DNA from: Streptomyces fulvorobeus
GTDB lineage: Bacteria > Actinomycetota > Actinomycetes > Streptomycetales > Streptomycetaceae
Length of the DNA: 64,000 bases
Assembly (NCBI RefSeq): GCF_013167895.1
Contig: NZ_BLWC01000001.1
Span: 5,270,001 to 5,334,000 of the forward strand
Direction of reading: 5' to 3'
Shown here: positions 44,694 through 56,200 of the stretch, piece by piece
Position numbering within the stretch: the stretch's first letter is position 1
Layout of the letters: every line of letters starts with the position of its first letter
Notes under the pieces: generated by a model
Databases searched by the model: none
The model's input: the letters and a program-made list of their open reading frames with translations, nothing else
What the model was told of the DNA's origin: nothing
Translations under genes and position numbers: made by a program

Positions 44694-45098
44694 CCGGGCG
44701 GGGCGAACGACCCGGAGCTCCTGCCTGCTGCGGCATCCTGTCGGGTGACCGCCGGTAGGTCTTGCGGTCGAACCCTGGCGGGCGACCGCCAGAACGGCTC
44801 GGGACGCCACCACGGCGCCCCGGGCCGACTCGTCTGCATCGTGTACGAGCAGCAGACCGTGGAGTCGGTTCCCCGAGCCACAGCACGCTTGTCCCCGACC
44901 CCTCCCATGACGTGGATCTCGGGCCCCTCGGTCGGCAGCGATATCGAGCTGGTGCCGGAGCCGGCTACCGGCTCCGGCTCGCGTCGACCGTGACCTCGGC
45001 GACCGCCCGCGACACCGGCCAGTCGCCTTCCGTCAAGCCGGACGTCCAGAACCTGCGGGGGACCGCTCAGACTTGGAGTGGTCTCGTCAGGGCAGAGG
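44694..45098. other. Intergenic, edge of the accessory region
   Basis: About 400 bases with no credible gene. It may contain the degraded 5' part of the transposase whose C-terminus is at 45099-45238. Confidence 0.35.
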
Positions 45099-45238
45099 GC
45101 GGGGCGCGTGAGAAATTGTGGGGGTTCGCCCACCTGAAGAACTGGCGCGTCCTCGGCAAAGTACGCACCGACCCGACATGGGCGACCGCGCTGGTGAGGG
45201 CTCCACTCGTCCTGGCGAATCGCGAAGTCGCCCGCTGA
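45099..45238 (+). pseudogene. IS5-family transposase, C-terminal fragment
   Basis: The last 45 codons match the usual end of streptomycete IS5/IS4-class transposases ('KLWGFAHLKNWRVLGKVRTD', 'ATALVRAPLVLANREVAR'). No catalytic DDE region is visible upstream. It marks an old insertion beside the SH3-module locus. Confidence 0.65.
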
Positions 45239-45380
45239 CCGCCGATCTTCGTCGAAGTCATCCGCCCGCGACCGGCACGAGCATCCCGAACCCGCGCACA
45301 CCAGAGCCGCGACCTGCAACTTCACGATGCCCACAACTCACTCGGGACCGGTCCCGGACCGCACCGTCCAGGATGGGGCT

Positions 45381-45783
45381 ATGCGCCAGATGGATGAACC
45401 GGCCGACTCGCCTGGGATGCTGGATGACATAGAGAGTGCCCGCCGCCTGATGTTCATTACCCCCGAGTTGCCGGCCCTGGAAAGGGTGGGGTCCGTTCAG
45501 CAGGGCATGACCGGCAGCCATCTCGCAAATACCATCCCGTATAGGGACATGCAGTTCGAGGTGAGCAAGGGCGCATTCACCGCACTCGGCTCCCTGCTGG
45601 TGAGCTTCAGCGTCGCTGGCATTTGCGGTCAACGCCCGGGCAGCCTGGCTGCTGATCCGGGAGTACGGACTGCGGTTTCGCGGGCAGCACGGCAGCGGTC
45701 GGAGCGTCAGCCTGACCAGCGACCGCACCGTCGGCAACCTGCTTTATGGGGCAAGCGAGGGGGCGAGCGCCGTGCACGCATAG
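45381..45783 (+). pseudogene. Frameshifted gene, possibly EACC1-like small protein
   Basis: ATG 45381 follows AGGATGGGG. The first frame reads about 80 codons to 'LGSLLVSFSVA' and then becomes nonsense-like. The next frame continues as 'LAFAVNARAAWLLIREYGLR', then 'GQHGSGRSVSLTSDRTVGNL', to a TAG at 45781. The join at about 45613-45618 needs one extra base. Joined, it would be a membrane-associated protein of about 134 residues, resembling effector-associated constant component proteins. The identity is a guess; the frameshift is clear. Confidence 0.5.
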
Positions 45784-45952
45784 CCAGTGACGGCCGTTGC
45801 GGATCCTGGTATGCCCCAGCGGCGAAGGAATTTCATGTACTTGATGCACCTCTCGCCGTCCTGTAACGCAGCACAACCTGCACCCCCGGAGACGTGACCA
45901 CCGTCAGCGCCGAACAACGGCGACCCACCCTCCCCTGGGATGGAGTACCGAC

Positions 45953-47829
45953 ATGACAGAGAACTCGGCCGCCGCGCTGTCCCGCCGCAGCGCCCTGATC
46001 AGCGGCACCGCGGTGGTCGGAGGGCTTCTCATCGGCTCCGGACCGGCGGCGGCGGCGCCCGAGCCGGACGCCACCGGCACCGCGTTGCCCGGTTTCATCC
46101 CCGTTCCCGCCGATGACATCGATTCCGTCTGCGTGCCCGCGGGCTACGTCGCCCATGTGCTTGCCCCCTGGGGACAGCCGCTGCGCACGACCGGTCCGGC
46201 ATGGCGCGAGGACGGCGGCAACACCGCCGCCGAGCAGTCCCGGCAGATTGGCACGCACCACAGTGGACTGGCCTTCCACCCGCTGGGACGCGGCCCGCGA
46301 GGCAGCCGGCACGGCATCCTCGTCATCGGTCACGAGTACGCCGACAGCGCGCTGCTGCATCTCGACGGCGGCGCCGACCTCACCACGTCGGCGGTGGACA
46401 AGGCGCTGGCTGCGGTCGGCGTCAGCATCGTGGAGGTCCGGCGCAGGGGGGATGCCTGGCAGGTCGTCGGCTCACCGCGCAACACGCGGGTGACCGGCGC
46501 CACACCCGTGACGTTCACCGGCCCGGTCACCGCCGGCCATCCCCGCCTGGCCACGGGCGGCACACCCCTGGGCGTCCTGGGCAGCAGCACCTCCGGGAAC
46601 ACCCCCTGGGGCACGTGCCTGGTCGCCGAGGAGAACTTCCACGCAGTCTTCGGCACCGACGACACTGCCTGGCACCCGACCGAGACACAGCGCCGCTACG
46701 GGCTGAGTGCGTCCGGCCACGGCCACCGCTGGCACCGGGCCGACCCGCGCTTCGACCTCGCGGTCAGCGGCAACGAGCCCAACCGCTTCGGCTGGGTCGT
46801 CGAGATCGACCCGCTGGATCCCCGCTCCGCCCCGGTCAAGCACACCGCCCTGGGCCGGTTCAGCCACTCCGGCGCGACCGTGACGCAGTCCGGCGGCCGG
46901 GTCGTCGTCTACAGCGGGGACGACCAGGACGGCGGCCATGTGTACAAGTTCGTCTCGGCGCGGCCCTGGCGACCTGGCCGCGCCGGGGGCCGCGGCCCAC
47001 TGGACGAGGGCACCTTGTATGTTGCCCGCTTCCATGACGACGGCACGGGCGCATGGCTGCCGCTGGTGCACGGCCGCGGCCCGCTGACCGGGCGCCTCGG
47101 CTGGACCGATCAGGCCGACGTGCTGCTGCGCGCCCGGCAGGCGGCCGACGCGCTCGGTGCCACCCCGCTGGACCGCCCCCAGCAGATCGCGGTCGACCCG
47201 CGCGATGGCGACCTCTACTGCGCCCTCGCCAATAGCGCTGGGCATGCCCCCTGCGCGTCCCCCGCGTCCGCGCGCTCCAACGCGGTGCGTCCCCGCCGGT
47301 CGAATCCCTACGGGCAGATCATCCGCTGGCGGGAGGACCGGGGCGACGCGGCGGCCGGGCGGTTTCGCTGGGAGGTCTTCGTACTCGCCGGCGACCCGGC
47401 CTACGACGACGCCGTTCAGCTCGACTCCAGTGGCATGTTCGCCTCACCCAAGGGCCTGTCGTTCGACGCGGGCGGGCGGCTGTGGATCCGCACCGGCATC
47501 TCCGGGCACGTCCAGAACCGCCAGGGGGCGGGCATGACCGGCTGGGCAACAACGCGCTGCTGGTGGCCGATCCCGGCACCCGGACGATCCGCCGTTTCCT
47601 CACCGGCCCGCGCGGCGCGGAGATCACCGGCGCCGCCCTCACACCGGACCGGCGGACCCTGTTCGTCAACGTGCAGCATCCCGGCGAGCGCTCCGCGGCC
47701 TGGGGCACCCCCACCCCGCGGAACCCGCGGGCGGTCAGCAACTGGCCCGACCACGCCCCGGGAGGTCGGCCCCGCTCTGCCACGGTCGCCGTCAGCCGGA
47801 GCGACGGCGGCGTGATCGGCGCGTCTTGA
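45953..47829 (+). CDS. PhoX/DUF839 family phosphatase, frameshifted
   Basis: A Tat signal peptide ('SRRSALISGTAVVGGLL') is followed by a PhoX-type propeller: 'HSGLAFHPLGRGP', 'NTPWGTCLVAEENFHAVFG', 'RADPRFDLAVSGNEPNRFGW', 'EIDPLDPRSAPVKHTALGRF'. PhoX is a secreted calcium/iron alkaline phosphatase. The frame breaks in the G5 run at about 47524-47528 ('VQNRQG'), and the sequence resumes one frame on as 'GHDRLGNNALLVADPGTRTI' to the TGA at 47827. One extra G gives one protein of about 625 residues. The amidase gene starts 39 bp downstream. Confidence 0.85.
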
Positions 47830-47868
47830 CCCCGGGACCAGAATCGCAGTGCGGAAGGAGTGCGGACA

Positions 47869-49634
47869 GTGGTGAACATCATTCCCCGGTCGGCGTGGGG
47901 TGCCAGGCCCCCGGCGAAGCCGAGCACCGACTCGTGGAGTCCCTGGTTGGGCGGGGTCGCCGTCCACCACCACGGTAATTCCTACCCTTGGCCGTGGGAC
48001 AGCTACTACATGGAGAACCACGAGGACTGCTTCGGCCAGGTCCGCGAGGTGCAGCAGGCGAAGATGGAGGAGGGGTATGACGACATCCCGTACAACTATC
48101 TCGTCTGCCACCACGGCGGGATCTTCGAGGGCCGGGGACCCAAGGTCCGCTCGGCGGCCAACGACGACGAGACCCCAGGAGCGAACCAGAACTACTTCGC
48201 CATCATGGGCATGGCGGAGACCAACGACACCCCGACGCAGGCCATGGTGACCTCCATCCGCGAACTGATCGGTCACCTGCGCCAGTACGAGCAGGCGGGA
48301 CCGCGGATCCTCGGACACCGGGACCTCGACCCCGGCTCCACTTGCCCGGGGAAGCTGTACCCGAACGTGGGCAACGGGAGCCTCGACCCGGGCCCGACGC
48401 CCGATCCCAACACCGGTCTGACGATCCAGCCCCGCAGCCAGTGGGGCGCCCGCCCGCCCCGCGCCGTGGAGAGGGTGGATCCCGGCGCCCGCACGGGGTT
48501 CACCGTCCACTACTCGGCGGGCCCGCCGACCCAGACACCGCGGCAGATCCAGAACTACCACATGGACGGCAACGGCTGGGACGACATCGGCTACAACTTC
48601 CTGGTCGACACCGCCGGCCGCATTTACGAAGGACGCGGCTGGAACGTCGTGGGAGCGCACGCGGCCCCGCACAACACCACCCACATCGGCGTGTGCTTCA
48701 TCGGCCAGGACGGGCAGGCCACCCCCCTCACGGGCGCCGCCATCCGCGCCCTGTACAACCGCGCCAACGAACTCACCGGCAAGGCCCTGGCCAAGACCTG
48801 GCACGGCGGCCTGTCCGGTCAATCCACCCAGTGCCCCGGCTCCGCCCTGCGGGCGTGGGTGCATGGGGGCATGCAGGGAGACGACCTGCCGATCACCGAC
48901 GGCACCGGCGACCCCAGCGGTGGCATGTCATCGGTACGGTCGGTGGCGGCTCAGCAGTCGGCTGTCAACGGTCTCGGCCATAGCCCGCAGCTGACCGTGG
49001 ACGGGATCTGGGGGCGCGCACCGACGCCGGCGTGCGCTGGCTCCAGACCAAGGTCGGCGTCGCCGCGGACGGCCTGTGGGGCCCGGCCACCGAGGCCGCC
49101 TACAAGGCGTTCATCGGTGACAGCTCCAGCGGTGGCATGTCATCGGTACGGTCGGTGGCGGCTCAGCAGTCGGCTGTCAACGGTCTCGGCTATAGCCCGC
49201 AGCTGACCGTGGACGGGATCTGGGGGGCGCGCACCGACGCCGGCGTGCGGTGGCTCCAGACCAAGGTCGGCGTCGCCGCGGACGGCCTGTGGGGCCCGGC
49301 CACCGAGGCCGCCTACAACGCCTACCTCGACGAGGGCTCACGGCTGGCCGTCGACGGCGTCTTCGGTCCCGCCACCGTCACCGCCACTCAACGGGCGATC
49401 GGCGTCACCACCGACGGTGTCTGGGGCCCGGCCTCCGTCCGGGGCCTGCAACGCCACCTCAACACCTGGAGCGGCGCGGGCCTGACCGTGGACGGCGACA
49501 TGGGCCCCGGCACGGTCAGTGCCCTGCAACGGCATCTGAACCGGATGGTCAATGCCCGCCTGACCGTGGATGGCTCCTGGGGTCCCGCCACCATCAAGGC
49601 CCTGCAGAACGCGTTGAACCTGGCGCGCCTCTAG
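47869..49634 (+). CDS. Double-PGRP amidase with peptidoglycan-binding repeats, frameshifted
   Basis: Two N-acetylmuramoyl-L-alanine amidase/PGRP domains (about 1-155 and 185-335: 'HHHGNSYPWPWDSYYMENH', 'ILGHRDLDPGSTCPG'; second 'VHYSAGPPTQTP', 'GYNFLVDTAGRIYEGRGWNV', 'GLSGQSTQCPG') are followed by four peptidoglycan-binding units ('LTVDGIWGARTDAGVRWLQT', 'LAVDGVFGPATVTATQRAIG', 'LTVDGDMGPGTVSALQRHLN', 'LTVDGSWGPATIKALQNALN'). No signal peptide is visible, so secretion is unexplained. The frame breaks at a G5 run (49010-49014); the paired repeat copy has G6 at the same place, so a G is missing. Starts at GTG 47869 after GGAAGGAG. Confidence 0.87.
48914..49318 (+). repeat. Near-identical tandem repeat of a peptidoglycan-binding unit
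   Basis: Copy 1 is 48914-49105 (192 bases) and copy 2 is 49126-49318 (193 bases). They differ at very few positions, plus one extra G in copy 2 (G6 at 49222-49227 versus G5 at 49010-49014). This one-base difference accounts for the frameshift in copy 1. Confidence 0.9.
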
Positions 49635-49845
49635 GGCGTGTCCGCGTTGTTTGTAGTGACTGTTGCGGGCGCGTGACTGGCTGAGTCTTCGCCAGTTGTG
49701 ACCAGCTCGGATGGTGGTGGATGGTGAGGTGGGCAGGGTGGAGGAGGTGGCCGATGAGGCGGCGTATCTCTGCCACGGACAGCGGAATCAGGCCACCGCT
49801 GTTTTCCCTTTTGAGAGAGCAGCTGCACCAGCGTGGCGTTCGCAC
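49635..49845 (-). pseudogene. Transposase C-terminal remnant
   Basis: In broken frames the minus strand shows typical transposase tail sequence: 'GLIPLSVAEIRRLIGHLLHP' in one frame and 'NWRRLSQSRARNSHYKQRGH' in another. The rest of the element is absent. It abuts the amidase stop, so insertion or deletion may have trimmed the amidase 3' side. Confidence 0.55.
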
Positions 49846-50158
49846 TGCGCTGCTCGGTGACGACGGTCTCGGGATCGTCCCCCTGATGAGGTATCACCAC
49901 TCGCTTTGCGCCCAGACGGGCGTGGCACCACACCGGTCCCGGGCGGGGACCGTCGCCCATCGAGAAGGGAAAGACGCACCGGCCTGCGCAAGGGTTCTCG
50001 TACTCTTCGGGCTCTTCGGGCCGGGCCGGCGCCCGCACGCGAGCGGGTATGGAGGCTCCGCGGAAACCGTGAGTGACACCTCCCTCACGCAGTAGATTCG
50101 TCCCGCGCGGGCAGGACCGCCGCGCGCCTTCCGGACCGACGCGAGGGGGAGGAACACG
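49846..50158. other. Intergenic, no gene seen
   Basis: Upstream of the kinase gene. GAGGGGGAGG at 50143-50152 is its ribosome-binding site. No other structure was noted. Confidence 0.4.
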
Positions 50159-52081
50159 GTGCGCTGTGGAGACGAACTGGCCGGCCGCTACGTCGCGAAA
50201 GAGGTGATCGGCGTCGGGCGGGGCGGCGAGGTCTGGCTCGCCCACGACACCGTGGTGGGGCAGGACGTCGTGCTGAAACCCGAGCGGATCGAGGGGGACC
50301 GCGAGACCGCGCTGCGGCCGCTGGGCGAAGCGCGGGCCCTGGCCAAGTTCCGCGGCCATCCCCACGTCGTGACGCTGTTCGACGTGGTGATCGAGGCGCC
50401 GGAGGAGGACGCCGCCGCGACCTACTGGTTCGTCATGGAGCACGTGCCCGGCGGTGGCCTGGATGGAAAACCGCCTCTGCCGCCCCGGCAGGCGGCCCGC
50501 GTCGGCGCCCAGCTCGCCGACGCGCTGGCCGCGCTGCGCGAGGCGGGGGTCGTCCACTGCGACGTCAAACCCGCCAACATCGGCCTCACCCGGAACGGCA
50601 CGGCCAAGCTGCTGGACTTCGGCGCCGCATACCGGATCGGCGGCGCCGAGACCATCACGGCCAACGGCCCGTACAGCTTCACTCCCGACTACGCCGCTCC
50701 CGAACTGGTCCGCGGCAACGTCCCCCTGCCCGCCTCGGATGTGTTCTGCCTGGCCGCCACGCTCCATGCACTGGTCACCGGCGCGCCACCGCGCGCAGAC
50801 GTGACGGAACCGGCCGGTGGCCCCGGTGCCGGCCGGGCCGGCGGTGAGGACGGCGCCCGTCTGGCGTACTGGAAGGCGGGACAGGGGGTCGTGGAGATCG
50901 ACGCCGAGGCCGTGGGCCCCCTGTACCCCGTGCTCTCGGCCATGCTGCGGCACAACCCACGGGAACGCCCCGAGGCGGCCGAGGCGCGGCAGCTCCTGAC
51001 GGCTGTCGCCGAACCGGGACGGCACGGCGGACGGAGGCGTCGGGGCCGTCGGTGGTTGTTACCGGCCACGGCGCTCGCCCTGTGCACCGCGCTGGCCCTC
51101 ACGCTGTTGGCCCTCCTCGGCGACGGGGACAACCGGCGCGACGACGGCGGTACGGGAAACGCCGGCCCCGGCTCGGCCCAGCGGCAGCTCCCCGGCGAGT
51201 CCGTGCAGGGAGCGGCGCGGTCCCTGATAGGCGACCCGCACACCGCCGACGTGTGCGCCCTGGCCGTTCCCGCAGCCTTCGACCGCTTCGGCGACAGCCG
51301 CGTGGACGTGGACTACGGCAACTTCGACCGCTGCGACGTGCTCGTCCACCCCGACGGCGAGAACCGCATCGACGTGTCGTTCCAACTGCGCGGCGGCTCA
51401 CCGCCTGAGACGTCGGCACCCGTCCGAACCATCGGGAACATCGCGGTCCGGGAGGAGCCGTCCACCCGGAACAAGTGCGGGCTGTTGCTGTCCCACGGAG
51501 AACGGGGCGAGGCGGGCGACGTCATCCGGATCCGCGTCGAGGTCGGCGAGGGCACCGTGACCGGCGGCGCCGCCACGCTGTGCACAGTCGCCGATACCGC
51601 CACCCGCAGTGCCGCCGAAGTGCTCAACCGGGGCCCGCTGCCCCGCCGTTCGCCGGCCTACCCGGCCGACTCCCTGGCCTGGGCGGACGCCTGCGCGCTG
51701 CTCGATGCCAAGGCCCTGTCCGCCGTGCCGGGCGTCAGCGCCGACGCGCCCGAGGCGGGCGTCGCGAACTGGAGCTGCACGTGGTTCAGCGACGTCGACG
51801 ACCTGGAGGCGGAGATCGCCTTCTTCCGCGACCAGCCCAAGTCCGCCCGCGACGGCGACCCCGTGCGGCTCAGCGGCCACGACGCCGTCGTCGTTCCGGA
51901 GGGCAACGACGACGGAACCTGCACGGTCTTCGTCCTCCACCGCGAATACAGCGGCCACGACGCCGAGACGGCCGCCGAGATGCTGCGCCTGCACGTCGGC
52001 GGTCGGCCGCCCGTCGCCGACCTCTGCGACATGGTCACCGACCTCGCCGCCTCCGCGGCCGCGAAACTGCCCGCCCTCTGA
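50159..52081 (+). CDS. Membrane serine/threonine protein kinase
   Basis: 640 residues. The cytosolic kinase domain (about 10-285) has glycine loop 'IGVGRGGEVWLA', a catalytic-loop variant 'HCDVKPANIGL' (Cys in place of the usual Arg in HRD) and 'LLDFGAAYR'. A single membrane segment (about 298-322) and an extracellular part of about 315 residues follow, with two DUF3558-like halves each carrying Cys. The HCD variant suggests an unusual activation mode without Arg-phosphate clamping. The FHA gene 141 bp downstream is a likely partner that reads phospho-Thr. Confidence 0.88.
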   Translation: MRCGDELAGRYVAKEVIGVGRGGEVWLAHDTVVGQDVVLKPERIEGDRETALRPLGEARALAKFRGHPHVVTLFDVVIEAPEEDAAATYWFVMEHVPGGGLDGKPPLPPRQAARVGAQLADALAALREAGVVHCDVKPANIGLTRNGTAKLLDFGAAYRIGGAETITANGPYSFTPDYAAPELVRGNVPLPASDVFCLAATLHALVTGAPPRADVTEPAGGPGAGRAGGEDGARLAYWKAGQGVVEIDAEAVGPLYPVLSAMLRHNPRERPEAAEARQLLTAVAEPGRHGGRRRRGRRWLLPATALALCTALALTLLALLGDGDNRRDDGGTGNAGPGSAQRQLPGESVQGAARSLIGDPHTADVCALAVPAAFDRFGDSRVDVDYGNFDRCDVLVHPDGENRIDVSFQLRGGSPPETSAPVRTIGNIAVREEPSTRNKCGLLLSHGERGEAGDVIRIRVEVGEGTVTGGAATLCTVADTATRSAAEVLNRGPLPRRSPAYPADSLAWADACALLDAKALSAVPGVSADAPEAGVANWSCTWFSDVDDLEAEIAFFRDQPKSARDGDPVRLSGHDAVVVPEGNDDGTCTVFVLHREYSGHDAETAAEMLRLHVGGRPPVADLCDMVTDLAASAAAKLPAL

Positions 52082-52222
52082 AATCGGCGCCCGGCACATT
52101 CGGGAGGGGTCCCGAGCAGGTCGGCGCACGCTGGTGGGCCCGTCCGGAGGAGCCGGTCGCCCTGAGGTCCCGCCGTGCCGATCCGCAGGCGCCCCACGCC
52201 CTGCGCACCGAGGAGACCAGCG

Positions 52223-53023
52223 ATGCCCTTCTCCGCCAGCCTCGCACGCGGTGTCGCGCCCACCGCGCCCGGAACCCTGCACGCGCGCACGGTCACCGGC
52301 GACCTGTGCGTCCCGCCCAGCCCGGGGCGGACCGTCCGCTTCGGGCGGGGCGAGCACCCCGACGTCGACCTGGAGGTCGGTGTAGACGATCTCCGGGTGA
52401 GCCGCCGGCACGGGGAGCTGACGTACCGCCGGGGCCACTGGTGGCTGCGCAACACCGGGCGTCAGCTCGTGCGGCTGCCGCGCGGCCGGATGATGCACAC
52501 CACCACCGAGCCCGTGCCGCTCACCACCGGATACACCCCCCTGTTTGTCAAGGGCTCCGGCTACCGCGAGCACCTGGTCGAGCTGTACGTCGCCGACCAC
52601 GATGACCAGGGCCCGGGCTCCCGCCGCCGGGCCGACACCCTGCGGCCGCAGACCTGGGCCCTCGACGACGACGAGCGGCTGCTCCTGGTCGTGCTCGGCC
52701 AGCGGTACCTGCTCTACGAGGAGGATCCGCGGCCCCTGACGTACTCCATGGCCGCCCGGCAGCTCGTCCACCTGCGCCCGTACGGCAACTGGAACGGGCG
52801 CAAAATCGAGTACCGGATCGAGGCGGTACGCCGCCGGCTGCACGACGCCGGCTTCAGGTACGCGCTGATGCACGACAGGTCCGAGGAACGCCCCTCCGAC
52901 AACAGCCTGCTGCACAACCTGCTCAAGGGCCTGGTCGAGTCCACAACGCTCGTGCCGCCGGACCTGAACCTGATGGACGACGCCCCCGGCGGCCCGGACG
53001 GCACGCCCGCAGGACAGCCGTAG
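52223..53023 (+). CDS. FHA domain protein
   Basis: 266 residues. The FHA fold (about 25-90) has phospho-Thr-binding residues in 'FGRGEHPDVDLEVG', 'VSRRHGELTYRRG' and 'LRNTG'. The C-terminal two thirds (110-266) is a helical region with an HTH-like 'LLLVVLGQRYLLYEEDPRP' stretch and is unassigned. GAGGAG lies 7 bases before the ATG. Probably a phosphorylation-dependent effector of the upstream kinase. Confidence 0.82.
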   Translation: MPFSASLARGVAPTAPGTLHARTVTGDLCVPPSPGRTVRFGRGEHPDVDLEVGVDDLRVSRRHGELTYRRGHWWLRNTGRQLVRLPRGRMMHTTTEPVPLTTGYTPLFVKGSGYREHLVELYVADHDDQGPGSRRRADTLRPQTWALDDDERLLLVVLGQRYLLYEEDPRPLTYSMAARQLVHLRPYGNWNGRKIEYRIEAVRRRLHDAGFRYALMHDRSEERPSDNSLLHNLLKGLVESTTLVPPDLNLMDDAPGGPDGTPAGQP

Positions 53024-53253
53024 CGCCGGACCACCGGTCGAACACGGGCTCGTGCATGTCTCCCGTCGGCGGCACCCCCTGTGACGACCGTGGCCGCGCA
53101 CCGCTGAAGCTGCTCTTCTCGCCGCCGGATGGGTGGCTCCCATGGGCCGGTGTGCGGTCGTGGCCAACCACCCGGTGACAGCCGGACCGGAGCACCCCGC
53201 GCGACACGCACGACCGGTGACGGGCCTGACCGCCACCGGTCCTCCCGCCTTTT

Positions 53254-56200
53254 CTACGCGACGCTGGGGCCGACGTCCGCCGCAGTGAGCGGGGAGCGTG
53301 TGACCGGGGCCGACGACCGCTCGTCGGCGCCGGCATCGGGGCCGACGACCCGGGTCTGGCCGTCCATGTCGTCGGTCACGAAGGCGTGGTCACCGGTGGC
53401 GGTGTCGATCGCCGGGCTTTCCGCACCGATCCGGTACAGCGATCCGTCGGAGGCGAGGAGCGGGTCGACCGTCCTGACGGAGCCGGCGGGCGCGGACACG
53501 CCGACGGTCGCCGATCCGGTCGGCCACGCGATGTTCCCGGCGTAGGTCATGCCCTCCGGCTTCCGGACCTCGTTGATCAGCTTGCCCCGGCTGCCGGTGA
53601 CGACGTTGTCGGCGATGACCGAGTCGACCGGGGCGAGACTGTAGTTGGCGCCGATCTCGATGTTGGCCACGTTGTTCACGAAGGTGTTGTTCACGACGGT
53701 CGCCCGGTAGACACGCCAGTGTGCGCTCAGCGCGCCCGAGGTGTCCACGTCGCCGCCGTCGATCTGCAACGCGGCGTCGTAACCGGTGCCGGTCAGACCC
53801 TCGAAGTAGTTGTTGTGGACCTTGTGGTCCTGGCCGTAGATGCGGATCCCGCCGGTCCCCGCCTTGCCCTGGCCGAGGAAGAAGTTGCCGTAGAACGCGC
53901 CGCGGTTCCCGTGCCGTTGGGACAGGACGCCCTGCGAGGTGCGGAAGGTGTTGTAGCGGACGGTGTTGTCGTTGCTCTTCACGGAGACGATCTCCGGGTC
54001 GCCGTCGCAGTTCTCGAAGAGGTTCGACTCGACGACGGTGAACCCGCTCGACCGGGAGATGCCGCTCCAGCCGACCCGGATGGCCTCCATCTCGTTGTTC
54101 GCGCGGGGGCCGATGTCACGGAAGTGGTTGTGGTCGATGCGGTCGTGCTGTGACTGCTGGGTTCCGGATCCGTCGATGGTGATGAAGTTCCCGAGTTGGT
54201 GTTTCTCCTCGAACAGGTTGTGATCGATCCGGTTGTGGTGGCTGTTCGCACCCTGGATGACCACCCACTTCAGTGAGGACTCCTCGGTCAGCCGGAAGTG
54301 GTTGCGGGTCAGCCGCACGTTGTTCGAACTGGTGATTTTCAGGGTGTCGCTGTTCGTGAACGTCAGCCCCTCGAAGGTGATGTAGGAGGAGGCCGCCACC
54401 TCCAGCTGCCCGTCGGCGATCACCGCCTTGCCGCGGTTCTCCGCGACGACGGTGACGGGCTCGGCGGCCGTTCCGTTCTTCCCGGTGATCCCGTCGATCG
54501 AGTACGTGCCGTCCGCCAGCACGATGCGGTCCCCGGCCCGCGCGTCCCCGAACGCGTTCGTCAACCCGGCCGAGTCCGCGACACGGACCGTGCGGACGGG
54601 GCTCTGCTCCCCGTCTCCACCGTCCCCGCCGTCCCCGCTGTCGGCTCCGTAGATATCGGTCTCGGTGATGCTGGTCCAGTCGTTGGACGTGTTGCCGTGA
54701 CCGACGATCCGCAGGTAGCGGGCCGAGGCGTCGGCGAAGTCGTACTTCTGCTGTCCGAGTGTGCCGCCGCTGCTGGTCCTTCGTTCGGCAACGGTCTTCC
54801 ACGACGATCCGTCGTCGGACAGCTGGATGTCGAAGGTGTTCTTCCTGCTGTCCCCCTGGTGCCAGGCGACCGACACCGACCCGACGGTCCGGGCCGAGCC
54901 GAGGTCGTAGCGGATCCACGCCCCGTCGCCCTCGGCCGACCAGCGGGTGCTCAGGTCGTTGTCCAGGGTGTTGGCGGGCACGTTGCCGTCGTCCGCGCTC
55001 GCTGAAACGTCCGCGATCCGGACCGGAGAGTCCCCGCCGGGATCGGTGGGATCTCCACCCGCAGGCTCGATGTCGTAGGTCCGGACCCAGTCGACCTCCA
55101 GCACGGCCGGGCGCAAACCGCTGTCGCCGGTGAAGTTGTCGAGCTGGAGGTTGAGGTGACCCGAGGGCATCGCCTGGATGTCCCCCCGGTCGGCGTCCGC
55201 GCCGCCCGACTCCCGGAACCACTCCACGCCGTCGACGTAACCGACCAACGCGTCCGGCGTCCACTCGAAGGCGAAGTTGTGCCACTGCGTCATATCCACG
55301 GGACAGACGTCGCGGCGCTCCTTCTTGTCCGTCGGGCTCTTCGGATAGTGCAGGAAAGCGGTCAGGCACTGCGCTTCGGGGTCGGACGTCTCGACCCAGT
55401 CGTACTCCCCGTTTTCCAGCCGGTTGCCGGCGGTGGGCCAGATCAGGTGCAGCACATGGTAAAGCCCGCCGGTCGGACCGGTGTTCCGCGAGCGGGAACG
55501 GATTTCCCACCGGCCGTACGGGGCGTCACGCTGCTGTCTGAGCCATCCCGTGTCGCCGTTCGCCTCGCCACGCATGGTGAGCATGCCGTCGGCGACGGTG
55601 CTGTTCTTGGCGCACCGGCGGCCGTTCCCGTCGTGCCCTTCCCAGCATCCCTGCGTGCCGCCGACCTCGCCCGTCGGTACCGCCCATTTGCCGGGGTCGA
55701 CCGGGCCGGTGTAGTCGAACTCGTCGGACACCGGCAGCGGTGTGCCCCAGCCGTACCGCTCGGCGGCCTCGGCAGACTCCCCTCGCCCGCGCCGTCGCCG
55801 TGCGTGACGTCCAGATCGTAGATCTTCACCTGGCCGTAGTTGTCGCCGCTGCACGGGTCCGAGTTGCCGCAGTTGGCCTGCGTGTACGCGCCGGCCTTGA
55901 AGTAGGCGCCGGAGTAGTCCTTCGACAGCGTGGTCTGCAACGCGCCGTTGTAGTAGACCCTGGTCTCGCCGTCGCTGACCTCGAACTTCGCCTGGAACCG
56001 CGTGCCCAGTTCGTAGCTGTCCGTCACCATACGGTGACGTGATGTGTCGCCGTCGGTGATGTAGAGCTTGCTGCCTTCCAGGCGGAAGACGGTGACGTCG
56101 TCGGAGGCGTCGTGGATCTGCCCGGCGACGACGTACGGCCTCTCCTCGGGAACGTCCGTGATGGCCTGGTCGATCACCATCGTGTGGGTGCCAGAAGTGG

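Noticed and set aside
55779..55782. Programmed frameshift between the PL7 and GH16 domains
   Set aside because: No slippery heptamer or downstream stem was seen, and identical one-base losses occur in unrelated genes here, so an error or plain mutation is more likely.
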